Positions 44,205 to 52,889 of a stretch of DNA of 64,000 nucleotides are shown here, piece by piece. Every line of letters starts with the position of its first letter. Within the stretch, counting starts at the first letter, position 1. Below the pieces are notes generated by a model, which was not told where the DNA came from, ran no database searches, and saw only the letters and a program-made list of their open reading frames with translations. The stretch comes from Streptomyces sp. NBC_00775 (GTDB lineage Bacteria > Actinomycetota > Actinomycetes > Streptomycetales > Streptomycetaceae). The position numbers were made by a program, and so were the translations under genes. Location: assembly GCF_036347135.1 (NCBI RefSeq), contig NZ_CP108938.1:4216001-4280000 (forward strand), in the 5' to 3' direction.

Positions 44205-44525
44205 TCAGCTACGTCGGCGCAGGGCCGCCATGCATCTCTTGATCCCCTCCGCGCGCAGCGCGGCGTACAGCTCGAGGGTCAGTCAGCCGTTGATCCGCGC
44301 CGCGGCACCGGCCTCGGTGAACGCGAACCCCCGCTGAGCGAGATCCTGCAACTGCATCGCCCTGACAATCCGAGGCGATGCCTCTTCCGTCCAACAATTG
44401 AAGGCCAACCCGATCACCGCCGAACCCAGAGGCCACTCACCCCGCTCGAAGGCGGCGTCAACCTCGGCGGGGTCGTCGATATGCGACACGCCCTCGCCAG
44501 TGCCCCAGTCCCACTTGGACGCCAT
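44205..44525 (-). pseudogene. Decayed duplicate of the 43720-44187 gene
   Basis: The frame MASKWDWGTGEG to AGAAARING (44525-44283) matches the neighbour: DPAEVDAAFERGEWPLGSA versus DPVEWDAAYERGEGPLGSA, and both contain EASPRIVRAMQL. It then meets an in-frame TGA where the intact copy has GAG (Glu). After the stop, the same phase continues with LTLELYAALRAEGIKRCMAA, paralleling LTSQLYAALRAEG of the intact gene, but the middle of the gene is lost. The translated open part is 80 residues with a good AAGGAAG site, so a short product is possible. Confidence 0.7.
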
Positions 44526-44597
44526 AGCCGACTTCCTTGCATCTGTAATCAGTCGCATGGTGGCGGGAGCACCTTCTGCTTCTTGAGGTTATTGATC

Positions 44598-44918
44598 ATG
44601 CCGCACGCGAGTTCACCGTCCAGCTCTCCGACGCATGGGCGGGTACCGGGAAGGGACTTCCACCTCACGGTTACGGCGACGGAGAGCGCCCTCCGCGTCG
44701 AGGTGACCGACACGCGGGGTGACCGACTCCCCGAGGCTCAACGGGCGTTCCCCGAGGGCGAGTCCGGGCGCGGGCTTGTGCTGGTCGAGGCGCTGGCGGA
44801 TCGCTGGGGCGTGACGTCCGGTCCACCGCCACGCAAGACGGTCTGGGCGGAGCTGCGCCTCGTACCGGAAGCACCGGAGGGGGCTCTCACCGAAACGCGG
44901 TCCACCACGTCCCGGTGA
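44598..44918 (+). pseudogene. Remnant of an RsbW-like HATPase gene with internal deletion
   Basis: The frame contains the C-terminal half of a Streptomyces HATPase: THGRVPGRDFHLTVTATESA, RVEVTDTRGD (G1) and SGRGLVLVEALADRWGV (G2). The N-box part before THG is missing. Just upstream, in another phase, the words AAREFTVQLS correspond to the usual start of such proteins. The join near 44625-44640 therefore looks like an internal deletion of about 45-50 codons plus a phase change. The ATG at 44598 lacks a good ribosome-binding site. The protein is unlikely to bind ATP. Confidence 0.6.
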
Positions 44919-45151
44919 ACCGGGAAGCGGTCGGTCGCGACATCAAAGTCTTTCAATCCCCCAGGGAGAAAACCCCTCCCAACCCCACCAGCCTCCCGTC
45001 ACTCGCAAGGGTGACGATCACCAACTCGGCTGGATTTTCCGCCCGTTGGCACGCATATGCTCACGACCACAACCGCAGACATGCGACGGCCCCCGGCCGG
45101 GACTGCAATCCCGATCGAGGGCCTGACCACCGAGGAAGTAGGAGCTTCCCG

Positions 45152-46018
45152 ATGGATACGCAGAACCCTAGCGCGCCCCCGTGCGCCCAGCCCCGGATTC
45201 TGCGGGGCGTCACCCACATCAACGTCCGCCACACCACCCGCTACACGGTCATCGGCAACCACCTCGCCCAGCACCGCGAGCTGTCCCTCACCGCGATCGG
45301 CCTCGCCGCCCACATCCAGTCGCTGCCCGCCGAGGCCCGCGTGGACATCAAGACGCTGGCCGCCCGTTTCCCCGAGGGCGAGACGAGGATCGCGGCGGCC
45401 CTGCGGGAGCTGGAGGCGCACGGCTATCTGTCCCGCACGCGGGAGCGGCTGCCGAGCGGGCGGGTGGTGACGCACGCGGTGTCGTACAACCAGCCGAGGG
45501 GGCTCCACAACCCGGTCACTCGGCCCGCTCCGGAACCCCGGCCCGCTTCCCCGCCAAGGTCCGCACCCGTCCCCGTACGGCATGCCCCCGAGGCTCTGCC
45601 GCAGGCGGCACCCACGGCGAAGCCCACGCTCCCCGTACCGCGCACCCCCGACCTGGACGGCCACCGCACGGCCACCGCGCTCCTCGCCGGGCTGCACCGC
45701 GACGACCCCCGCCTCCTGCTCCCCGAGCGCGACGTACACCGCCTCGCCCCGGCCGTCACCGCCTGGCTGGAGCGCGGTGCCGCCCCCGAAGCCGTACGCC
45801 GCACTCTGACGGCGAGCCTCCCTCGCGAGCCCCTGCACCACCCGGCGGCCCTGTTGGCCCACCGCCTCACGGAACTGCTGCCTCCACCCCTGCCCGCAGC
45901 TCCAGTGGTCTTACGCCCGCAGCCCCTCCAGAACTGCGAGGGCTGCGACCGCGCTTTCCGCGCCCCAGCCCCTGGACGCTGCCGCGACTGCCGGCCCCGA
46001 GTTCCCGTAGCCGCCTGA
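45152..46018 (+). CDS. Helix-turn-helix protein of unknown function
   Basis: The 288-residue protein begins with a winged-helix DNA-binding domain (about residues 20-110; LSLTAIGLAAHIQSLP and LREL...GYLSRTRERLPSGR). A Pro/Ala-rich linker follows (about 115-160) and a C-terminal helical domain ends in a CxxC...CxxC pair (NCEGCDRAF, GRCRDCRPR) that may bind zinc. The ATG at 45152 has AGGAG eight bases upstream. Such proteins are frequent near accessory regions in Streptomyces. Its targets are unknown. It lies between remnants and may be the only intact gene of a former element. Confidence 0.68.
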   Translation: MDTQNPSAPPCAQPRILRGVTHINVRHTTRYTVIGNHLAQHRELSLTAIGLAAHIQSLPAEARVDIKTLAARFPEGETRIAAALRELEAHGYLSRTRERLPSGRVVTHAVSYNQPRGLHNPVTRPAPEPRPASPPRSAPVPVRHAPEALPQAAPTAKPTLPVPRTPDLDGHRTATALLAGLHRDDPRLLLPERDVHRLAPAVTAWLERGAAPEAVRRTLTASLPREPLHHPAALLAHRLTELLPPPLPAAPVVLRPQPLQNCEGCDRAFRAPAPGRCRDCRPRVPVAA

Positions 46019-46057
46019 CAGGCAAGCGAAGCCCTACGAAAGGTTCCCGACAGCACT

Positions 46058-46508
46058 ATGGTCAGTTCCCCGCACGAGGCGATGCACAGGATCTTTCAGC
46101 AGGACCCCGGCGTCTTTGTCCGCGCCGCCAGAGCACTCGGGGTGCCGTTCGCCGACCCCGTCTCCACCTCACCCTTACCGACGGACCTCACCGAGAACCG
46201 TCATAGAACTCATCGCACAGGGCCTGGGAAAAGCTCCGGGCGCAGATCTGTGGAGGCATCTCATGGCCGTCGACCTCTCCTTCTTCCAGTCCCCTCTGGC
46301 CGAGGAAATCCGGGATGAAGGCAGAGCCGAAGGAAGGGCCGAAGGAACGGCCGGAGCCATACTGCGAGTCCTGGACCGCCGTGGGATCGACGTCTCGGAC
46401 GAGGACCGTGAGCGCATCGCGTCCTGCGACGACCTCGACATGCTGGACCTCTGGCTGGATCGGGCCATCACCGCCACATCGGCGTCCGAGGTCTTCGTGG
46501 AGGACTGA
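46058..46508 (+). pseudogene. Internally deleted Rpn-like (PD-(D/E)XK) nuclease remnant
   Basis: The first frame (46058-46318) starts MVSSPHEAMHRIFQQDPGVF and reaches PLPTDLTE, which resembles the N terminus of long Streptomyces proteins of the Rpn-like type. A second phase, from VIELIAQGLGK to 46508, carries the matching C terminus (DLWRHLMAVDLSFFQSPLAE and a DEDRERIASCDDLDMLDLWL region with EGRAEGRAEG repeats). I infer that about 150 codons of the catalytic core are missing between the two and that the junction changes phase near 46190. No nuclease motif remains. Confidence 0.6.
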
Positions 46509-46535
46509 GCCCCGACCTCGGTCTGGAGCGCTCGC

Positions 46536-46832
46536 TCACCGCAGGGCGCGGGCCCGGGACTCTTGCCGCCTTCTGCGAGCCGGCTCCGCGAGCCCGGACG
46601 CTTCGACGATCGCTCTGAGTACCGAGACGGCTACCGAGATCTCGAAGAAAACGCCGACCATGTAGTGGAAGTCGCGGAACTCCACCGCGCAGACCGCACC
46701 GAGCGCACCGCAGTAGAGCGCGGCCCAGAACCCTCGCCATCTGCGCATCGGGTAGATGACCAACGGTACGAACGGCCATACGTACGAAGTGGCCATGAGT
46801 GCCACCGCCAGTGCGACGACTATGACAGTCAC
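46536..46832 (-). CDS. Small membrane protein
   Basis: The 98-residue protein has an N-terminal helix (MTVIVVALAVALMATSYVWP), a short loop with PMRRWRG, and two further hydrophobic segments to about residue 75. A basic Arg-rich tail follows. The GTG start at 46832 has GAAG five bases away. Its function is unknown. It and the neighbour at 46852-47037 look like a pair of small envelope proteins. Confidence 0.5.
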   Translation of the reverse strand: MTVIVVALAVALMATSYVWPFVPLVIYPMRRWRGFWAALYCGALGAVCAVEFRDFHYMVGVFFEISVAVSVLRAIVEASGLAEPARRRRQESRARALR

Positions 46833-46851
46833 GCGTCTTCGGCCTTTCGCA

Positions 46852-47037
46852 TCACAGGACTCCGGTCCCCACGAGGATCCAGCCCGTGACCAGCACGGCG
46901 GGGAGGAATATCAGGCCGCTCGCGAATACGAGTCCCATTTTCCACGAGTTCCTGTCGGCGATTTTCACGCACAGCAGGGTCATGGGGGTCAGGTACAGGA
47001 ACAGCGGGACGAATATGAACAGGAATCCCGCTCCCAC
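46852..47037 (-). CDS. Small hydrophobic membrane protein
   Basis: The 61-residue protein from GTG 47037 (VGAGFLFIFVPLFLYLTPMT) has two membrane helices separated by KIADRNSWKM. The upstream AAAGG is well placed. It precedes the 46536 gene by 19 bases on the same strand. No family is recognised. Confidence 0.5.
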   Translation of the reverse strand: MGAGFLFIFVPLFLYLTPMTLLCVKIADRNSWKMGLVFASGLIFLPAVLVTGWILVGTGVL

Positions 47038-47079
47038 GACGCACCTTTCTGTCTCACCGAGGCATTGCCCGGAACGGAC

Positions 47080-47112
47080 ACAGGGGGCCGGGCCTGTGGC
47101 CCGGCCCCCTGT
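47080..47112 (-). terminator. Strong terminator of the large secreted protein gene
   Basis: Perfect 15-bp stem ACAGGGGGCCGGGCC (47080-47094) and its complement (47098-47112) with loop tgt. It lies 18-50 bases past the stop of the gene at 47130. Confidence 0.88.
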
Positions 47113-47129
47113 CATTCAATCATCCGTGG

Positions 47130-50100
47130 TCACTGCGTCAGGTTGGTCGTGAACTTGACGCTCGAATCGTCACAGTGGACGGCGCTCGACGGCCGGTTTC
47201 CGGGACCCTCGCCGAAGACCGGGACAGGTGCGTCCACGCTCCACGGGTTACCGCCGCTTCCTCTGTGGAAGGCATCGCAGCTGGCGAACCCGTTGCCGTT
47301 GGGAGCGCTGACGGGGAAGTTGGAGAAGTTCTTCCAGTCCCCCACGTGCACCCGGCCGCCGGCCGGACGGCCGAGGTCGTCCGTCATCTTTCCGTCGATG
47401 TAGACGTAGAGATCGGGCATGTAGCTCTGCCACACGAGGCCATTGCTCGGATCCGCGTCATTGTTCGCCTGCAGGTGCGTCGGCTTCACGGAGCCGTCCG
47501 CGCAGAACGCGGCGGCGATGTCGTGCCAGATCGGCGGCGCGTTGCCGATCATGCTGCCCCACATGTTGTTGTTCCACTCGCCGGAGTTCTTGAAGAACAT
47601 CGAGTAGATGTCCCCCGCCGCCCGGCGCACCGAGAAGTTGGTGTCAGGGCTGGCGTTGACCTTGTCGAGCCAGGCCTTGACGTTGTCGTTGATGGACTTG
47701 TGGCCGATCATGGCGCGGTATCCGTGGACGCCTCCACCCACGGCACGGAAGTCCACGCAGGTGTTGTCCGAGTTCAGACGCGCGCCCCTGAAGTGCGGGA
47801 AGTACGCCTGCCCCGGCGTGTCCCCGTCCACGAGCGGATCCGCGGTGTAGGTACGCCCGTACTCCAGGGCGTCGGGGGTCGTGTAGGTCAGGTCGGGGGC
47901 AGGGATGTTGTAGTCCGCCGAGATCCCCTTGATGAGCTGGGTGACGAAGACGGGCAGGTGGGCGTTGCCGACCCGGGCGTCGTAGCTCGCGCTCTCGCTG
48001 CCCGGGATGATGTGTCCCGTGTCGTCCTTCACGAACGTCACGTCGACATTGCTCTTGATCTTGTAGCTGTTCGCGTCCTGGTACGCCTGGTCAGGAGAGG
48101 CCGACGGGTTCGGACGGGTGTTGGACATGCCCATCCACATCGGAATGGACATCGACGGCACCGATCCGTCGGCGGTCGGCGTGTACCCGCCGGCCTTGAC
48201 GTCCTGGTACCACTGTTTGCCCGCGTCATAGGTCTTGGGACCCACGCACTCGTCCTTGTTCGCTTCGTCCGTGCACCGGGGCCACCCCGTCAGCCCCTCC
48301 GACGACACGGAGTTGCTGGCGGCGCCATCCCACAGCGGGCCGCCGTCCGTCCCGTGGGAGAGCTCGGTCGCCCAGTCGTAGAGCGACTTCTCCGACCGGA
48401 TGGGCGTGTTGAGCTCGGTGACCGGCCAGTTGGAGTTGAGCTCCTGGTTCGGGTCGAAGACCGAGGCCGCCGTCAGGGTGCGGTGGACGAACGTGCCCTT
48501 CAGCGGCTGGAAGGCGATGGCGCCGTAGGCGACGTCACTGTCCGCGGACCCGGTGGGCGAGTAGTTGGACAGGGACACGCTCGGGGTGCTGTTGAACTTG
48601 AAGGCGCCCAGCGAGACCCACTTGTTGTTGTTGCCGTCCTGGTTGACATAGCGGTCGTAGGGACCGCCGACGGCACCGCTGATCTCGTAGTGGGCGCGCT
48701 TCTCCTGCGCTCCGGTGTCGGGGACGTGCACCCAGACCTGGGCGAGATCGAAGCTGCCGTTCGGGATCCACGTGCCGCGGACCGTCAGCGGGCCGGAGGT
48801 GGTGCCGCCCAGATGGTCGGTGTCGCGGGAGTGCGTGTACCAGAAGTGACCGCCGTAGCCACCGCCTATCTGGTGCAGGTCGGCCTTGGCCTCGTACTGT
48901 CCCTGGGTGTCCGCGTAGAACGTGAAGCGGAAGGTACCGTCGGATTTGACCGCGCCGCAGTCGCTCCAGGTCGGGGTGCCGTTCGGTACGGAGGCGACGA
49001 CCGTGGCGCCCGACGGGGCCCCGCTGCACACAGGGGTGCCGTTCTTCAGCCGGTAGCCGCGGCCCGGCTCTGCCACGAGCGACTGGTACTTGATGTTCTC
49101 GTTGCCGCAGCTACTGGAGCAGTCGTCCTTCCACGTCGCGTTCGACTGGTTCCACCAGTACTTCTTGTAGCAGTCGGCGTCCGGGCAGTCCGGCGGACTG
49201 CTCGGGTCACAGTTGTTGTGGCTGTTGCAGAAGGTGCTCTTGTCCGGGGAGACCCAGGAACGCTGGATGTTGTTGATCCACCAGGCGGGGCGGAAGCCCG
49301 CCGAGGAGAACCCGGACTCGCCCGCCCAGTCCTGGCGCCCGGAGGTGGCGTAGGAGAATCCGGTGTCCGTGGACCAGGCGGCCCAGCCCATCACCTTCTC
49401 CTCGTACGGCCAGTCCTGCGGGTGTGCCGCGTCGTGGTTGGCGTTGGAGTCGACGGTGGTGTCCATGAACGGGTTGTCGTTCTTGTACACGGGGTTGGCC
49501 GGGTTGTTGTACCAGCCCAGGCCCCACGAGGCGCCGTTGGCACCGGGGGGGTTGAAACCGAGGTTGTAGTTCCAGACGGCGGTGAACCAGTTCTCCACCT
49601 TCGACGGGTCGTCGTTGTTGACGGTGACCGTCTGGCCGGCCTTGTGCACCTCGTTCCACTTGTCGGCGAGGATCTTCATCGACGCGGCGATGTTGCTCGC
49701 GTAGTCGACTGCGACGATCTTCTGCTTCCCCGGGGAGAGTGCCGTCTCGTCCTTCTTCTCGTGGCCTGCCATGCGCATGCCGTCGGTGACCTGGCCCACG
49801 CCGTAGCCGCAGTCGGACTTGTCCCAGTGGATGTTCCAGAAGTCGGCGACCGTGCCGCCGGTCTTGTGGCCGTAGTAGCCGTCCACCGCGGCGAGCGGGC
49901 TGCCCATCTGGCCCGGGACCGCACCGGACTCGGCCTGCCACAGGTTCGATTCCTGGGACAGGATGCCGAGCAGGACGTTGACCGGGATCTGGGCGCCGGT
50001 CTTGCCGTTCAGCGTCGGCCGGGGGAAGAGGCCCTGCGGGTCGACGGTTCCGAGACCGGCCTGGTCCCGGTAGCCGCCCTGCCGGATCCACCCGGAGGTG

Positions 50101-51683
50101 AGGTTGCCGCGTACGGCCATGTCGGCGGCCCACTCGACCTGGTTCGAGGTCGGCTGGAGCGCCTGCACGCTGACGTCGTTGCGGGAGACCGAGCACCAAC
50201 GGTCCGGGTCGGTCGGCTCGTGCGCCGGGTCCGAGGCCGTGGCGGTGGTGGCGAGGGCTGTGCGTTCCATCTGGGTGTCCAGCCCACCCGGCGCGGTCTC
50301 CGTGACCGGCTTGGTGCTGCCGCCCAGGGCGGGCGAGGACTCCTCGGTACCCGCCGCCGCCTGCGGCGCCACCTGCTGGGTCACCTCGGTGCCCGTGGTG
50401 GTGGCGGTGGAGGTGATGGTGGCCGACTCCGTCTTCGCCAACGTTGTCGGCGCTACGGCGGAGTCGACCGCCTTGCCGTGCTTGTCCTGCGGAGCCTTGG
50501 TGAAGCCGCGGCCGGCGTTTCCGATGTGCTCCAGGCCCGCCCTCATGCCGGGCATGAGCACGGGGTCGACGGCGAGCCGGCCCTGCGTGGAGACATCGGA
50601 GTCGGCGGGCGCGTCGAGCCGGGTGATGCCCGTGCCCTTGGTGTGCACGACACCGGTCGTCTTCCCGGTCAGAAACGCCTTGCCGGGAGCGCCGGGGGCG
50701 AGGTCGAGCGCGCCGGGAGCGCCGGAGGCGACCGTGGCCGGCCTGCCGTGACCGCGCCAGATCTTCGCCGTGTGCTTCTTGTTGCCGCGCTCGACGAAGG
50801 CGATTTCCTTGCCACGGGCGTCGAGCGGCTGGATGTCGAAGGCGACCGCGTCGACGGACGTCACCTTGCTGGTCTTCCCGGTCCTGCTCTTGCCGGTGTC
50901 GCCGAGTCGCACCAGATCGCGGCCGATCGCGCCGATGGCACCGCCGGTGACCGGCGCGGCCGAGGTGACCTCGCCGTGCACCGACGCCTGGGTCAGCTGC
51001 TTGCCCGCCGTGTTCACGGTGACCACACGGGTCTTCACCGCGGCCGGGTCGTTCATGTCCCGGTACGCGGTGAAGGCGGCCGTGTGGGCGGAGGTGTTAC
51101 AGGTCGGGTCGAAGTACGCCAGCGAGGCGGTGAACCCGAGCTTGGTGACCGCGCCCGTGCTGGTGTTGACGATCGCCGTGAATGCCCCGCCCTGGAACAG
51201 GTCGGGCTTGTTCGTGAACGTACGCGGCGCGTAGACGACGGCCGCGTGGTCCCGGTCCATCAGGCACTGGTTGCCGATCCAGGAATCGGCCGGCATCCCG
51301 GGCTCGGCAAGGATCGCGGCGGTCTTCCACGCGTACGCTTCCTTCGAGTCCGCCACGAGAATGTGCAGGCCGTCGGCGTCGGCGGCGGCCGTGACGGCCC
51401 GGTCGGGTGAGGACTTCCACCCAGTGCCGAGCTTCTTGCCCGGATCCTTGACCCGGCCGGATCCTGACGGACCCGGGGTTGCGGAGGCCGAGCCGGATTG
51501 CGTGTTGTGGCCGGCCCCGGGTTTCGAGTCGGATCCGGCGTCCGGCGCACCGAACGCCGGAACGGCACTCAGCAGGCCACCGCTCAACGCGGTGCACGCT
51601 GCTATGACGACCAAAGGTCTGTGAAGTTTTCGCCTGGGTCTCAAGGCTGAAGTTCCCCGATTTACTTGAGAGTTCGGATCCAC
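47130..51683 (-). CDS. Very large secreted transglycosylase-like/golvesin-like protein
   Basis: The 1517-residue protein has an N-terminal signal peptide (about residues 1-46, cleaved near FGA-P). A Ser/Thr/Lys-rich region with beta-propeller-like repeats follows (about 80-360), then a low-complexity linker. A lysozyme-like transglycosylase region (about 560-720) has VLLGILSQESN with Glu578 and GYGVGQVTDGM. Trp- and Cys-rich segments come next, and a golvesin C-terminal-like carbohydrate-binding domain (about 920-1015; EAKADLHQIGGGYGGHFWY). The remaining 500 residues have no clear family. I infer binding and cleavage of peptidoglycan at the cell surface or outside. The GTG start has no clear ribosome-binding site. 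Confidence 0.78.
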   Translation of the reverse strand: MDPNSQVNRGTSALRPRRKLHRPLVVIAACTALSGGLLSAVPAFGAPDAGSDSKPGAGHNTQSGSASATPGPSGSGRVKDPGKKLGTGWKSSPDRAVTAAADADGLHILVADSKEAYAWKTAAILAEPGMPADSWIGNQCLMDRDHAAVVYAPRTFTNKPDLFQGGAFTAIVNTSTGAVTKLGFTASLAYFDPTCNTSAHTAAFTAYRDMNDPAAVKTRVVTVNTAGKQLTQASVHGEVTSAAPVTGGAIGAIGRDLVRLGDTGKSRTGKTSKVTSVDAVAFDIQPLDARGKEIAFVERGNKKHTAKIWRGHGRPATVASGAPGALDLAPGAPGKAFLTGKTTGVVHTKGTGITRLDAPADSDVSTQGRLAVDPVLMPGMRAGLEHIGNAGRGFTKAPQDKHGKAVDSAVAPTTLAKTESATITSTATTTGTEVTQQVAPQAAAGTEESSPALGGSTKPVTETAPGGLDTQMERTALATTATASDPAHEPTDPDRWCSVSRNDVSVQALQPTSNQVEWAADMAVRGNLTSGWIRQGGYRDQAGLGTVDPQGLFPRPTLNGKTGAQIPVNVLLGILSQESNLWQAESGAVPGQMGSPLAAVDGYYGHKTGGTVADFWNIHWDKSDCGYGVGQVTDGMRMAGHEKKDETALSPGKQKIVAVDYASNIAASMKILADKWNEVHKAGQTVTVNNDDPSKVENWFTAVWNYNLGFNPPGANGASWGLGWYNNPANPVYKNDNPFMDTTVDSNANHDAAHPQDWPYEEKVMGWAAWSTDTGFSYATSGRQDWAGESGFSSAGFRPAWWINNIQRSWVSPDKSTFCNSHNNCDPSSPPDCPDADCYKKYWWNQSNATWKDDCSSSCGNENIKYQSLVAEPGRGYRLKNGTPVCSGAPSGATVVASVPNGTPTWSDCGAVKSDGTFRFTFYADTQGQYEAKADLHQIGGGYGGHFWYTHSRDTDHLGGTTSGPLTVRGTWIPNGSFDLAQVWVHVPDTGAQEKRAHYEISGAVGGPYDRYVNQDGNNNKWVSLGAFKFNSTPSVSLSNYSPTGSADSDVAYGAIAFQPLKGTFVHRTLTAASVFDPNQELNSNWPVTELNTPIRSEKSLYDWATELSHGTDGGPLWDGAASNSVSSEGLTGWPRCTDEANKDECVGPKTYDAGKQWYQDVKAGGYTPTADGSVPSMSIPMWMGMSNTRPNPSASPDQAYQDANSYKIKSNVDVTFVKDDTGHIIPGSESASYDARVGNAHLPVFVTQLIKGISADYNIPAPDLTYTTPDALEYGRTYTADPLVDGDTPGQAYFPHFRGARLNSDNTCVDFRAVGGGVHGYRAMIGHKSINDNVKAWLDKVNASPDTNFSVRRAAGDIYSMFFKNSGEWNNNMWGSMIGNAPPIWHDIAAAFCADGSVKPTHLQANNDADPSNGLVWQSYMPDLYVYIDGKMTDDLGRPAGGRVHVGDWKNFSNFPVSAPNGNGFASCDAFHRGSGGNPWSVDAPVPVFGEGPGNRPSSAVHCDDSSVKFTTNLTQ

Positions 51684-51716
51684 GATGCCGCGCGCCGGGT
51701 CAGGACGCGCAGCCGG

Positions 51717-52190
51717 TCAGGCGCAGTCGGAAGAGCTGTTGTCGACGGCGAAGACGTAGCCGCCCTTCCAGTTGACGAGGTTGGAGGTGCCCGCCTCGTT
51801 CTTCATCAGCGCGGAGATGCCGACACAGCGGCCTCCGGTCGCGAGGGTGCTGCTGTACACCGGACCCGCGTACTCCGAGAAGGTGCCGTGGTCGCGGTCA
51901 CCGGCCGCCTTGTTGTCACCCGGCCACATCTGGAGGTCCATGTAGTTGGCGGAGCCCCCCGTGTTGTTGTCGAGGATCGCGCAGGCGCTGTTGCCCTTCA
52001 TGTAGAAGAAGAGCGTCGCGTAGCGCGTGGTGGCGTTGGGCAGCGCCTTGGCGTCGGTGAACTCGTACCCGGTGCCGCAGACCGTCGCGGAAGCGGCGGC
52101 CGCCGGGGTGCTCGGCACGGCGACCCCCATCGCGGCAACGGCTGAGGCGGCTACGGCGAGGCGAGTCAGGTTCCTGCTGAATGCAGACAT
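51717..52190 (-). CDS. SapA-like spore-associated secreted protein
   Basis: The 157-residue protein has a Sec signal peptide (about residues 1-33, AAASA end). The mature part has four Cys residues and the motif GTFSEYAGPVYSS, resembling the FSYYAGPVY motif of the Streptomyces spore-associated protein SapA. The N-terminal mature sequence CGTGYEFTDAK is similar to SapA-type CGSGY. The start ATG at 52190 has AGGGGGA upstream. It is located next to the large secreted protein on the same strand. Identity to SapA is only partial, so I give a family-level call. Confidence 0.6.
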   Translation of the reverse strand: MSAFSRNLTRLAVAASAVAAMGVAVPSTPAAAASATVCGTGYEFTDAKALPNATTRYATLFFYMKGNSACAILDNNTGGSANYMDLQMWPGDNKAAGDRDHGTFSEYAGPVYSSTLATGGRCVGISALMKNEAGTSNLVNWKGGYVFAVDNSSSDCA

Positions 52191-52551
52191 AATTCCCCCT
52201 GGAATTGGTCGTGTTGCGGAGCGTCTCCACGGCGGGACGAGGACTGGCCTCCCCGTTCAAAACCCCGTTCGAATGAAGACGTCGGGACTGTAGTCACACG
52301 GGCTCTTCACAGGCAACGCATAAACTCCTGCGCGCCGGACAGGGGTAGCGCCTGAAAGTAGCGAACTCGTTGTAGCCTCATGGGATTTCACTCAAAACTT
52401 CAACATGCGTCCCGTTTAGGTAGCTACTCTCCGCGACCTTCGCATATGAAGTGACGTGCGCCACAACATGTGACAACTCAAACCCGGCACCGAAGAGATG
52501 CCCCGCCCATGGCCTCAACTACAGGCGAGACAAAGCTCAGTTGACGAGAGG
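52191..52551. other. Intergenic region with no supported gene
   Basis: This upstream region of the SapA-like gene is comparatively AT-rich and lacks a reading frame with a ribosome-binding site or family match. I found no convincing promoter pair. It probably contains the promoter of the 52190 gene. Confidence 0.4.
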
Positions 52552-52728
52552 TCAGACCTCGGAGTCGTACGTGAGGAGGTCGGCCCACGCGGTGAGGGCG
52601 AGGGTGAGGCGGGGGCCCTGGGTGTTCTTGGCGTCGCGGATGCGGATGGTGGCGGGGGTGGTGGCTATCCCGACGCAGTCACCGGCCTCGCTGCCACTGC
52701 TCTCGGTCGGTCGGCATGACCTGGTACT
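52552..52728 (-). pseudogene. DUF397 remnant
   Basis: In one minus-strand phase the sequence reads SSGSEAGDCVGIATTPATIR then IRDAKNTQGPRLTLALTAWA and DLLTYDSEV-stop, which is the body of a DUF397 protein. No start with a ribosome-binding site precedes it, and the N-terminal WRKSSYSG part is missing. A second, out-of-phase match (QFTLVPPAWLRL) lies further upstream. It is a broken copy of the small protein family found intact at 7040. Confidence 0.5.
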
Positions 52729-52889
52729 CCGTCTCCTTGGACGAGGCGGAGTCCATGCTGGTCAGCACCACCGAGTTTCAGGAAGACGAAGCCATGCGGG
52801 CGGTACGAGGGTGAACTGGGCGCCGGAGCCACCGCCCGTCTGGAGCACTCCCCCGCGACACCCCACCCCGCGCGCCCGATGGTTGAGCC

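Noticed and set aside
47175..51410. A 1411-codon open frame on the plus strand opposite the large secreted gene
   Set aside because: It is the antisense shadow of a GC-rich gene: Val/Arg/Gly-rich composition, no domain, no ribosome-binding site, and the sense frame has a signal peptide and recognisable domains.
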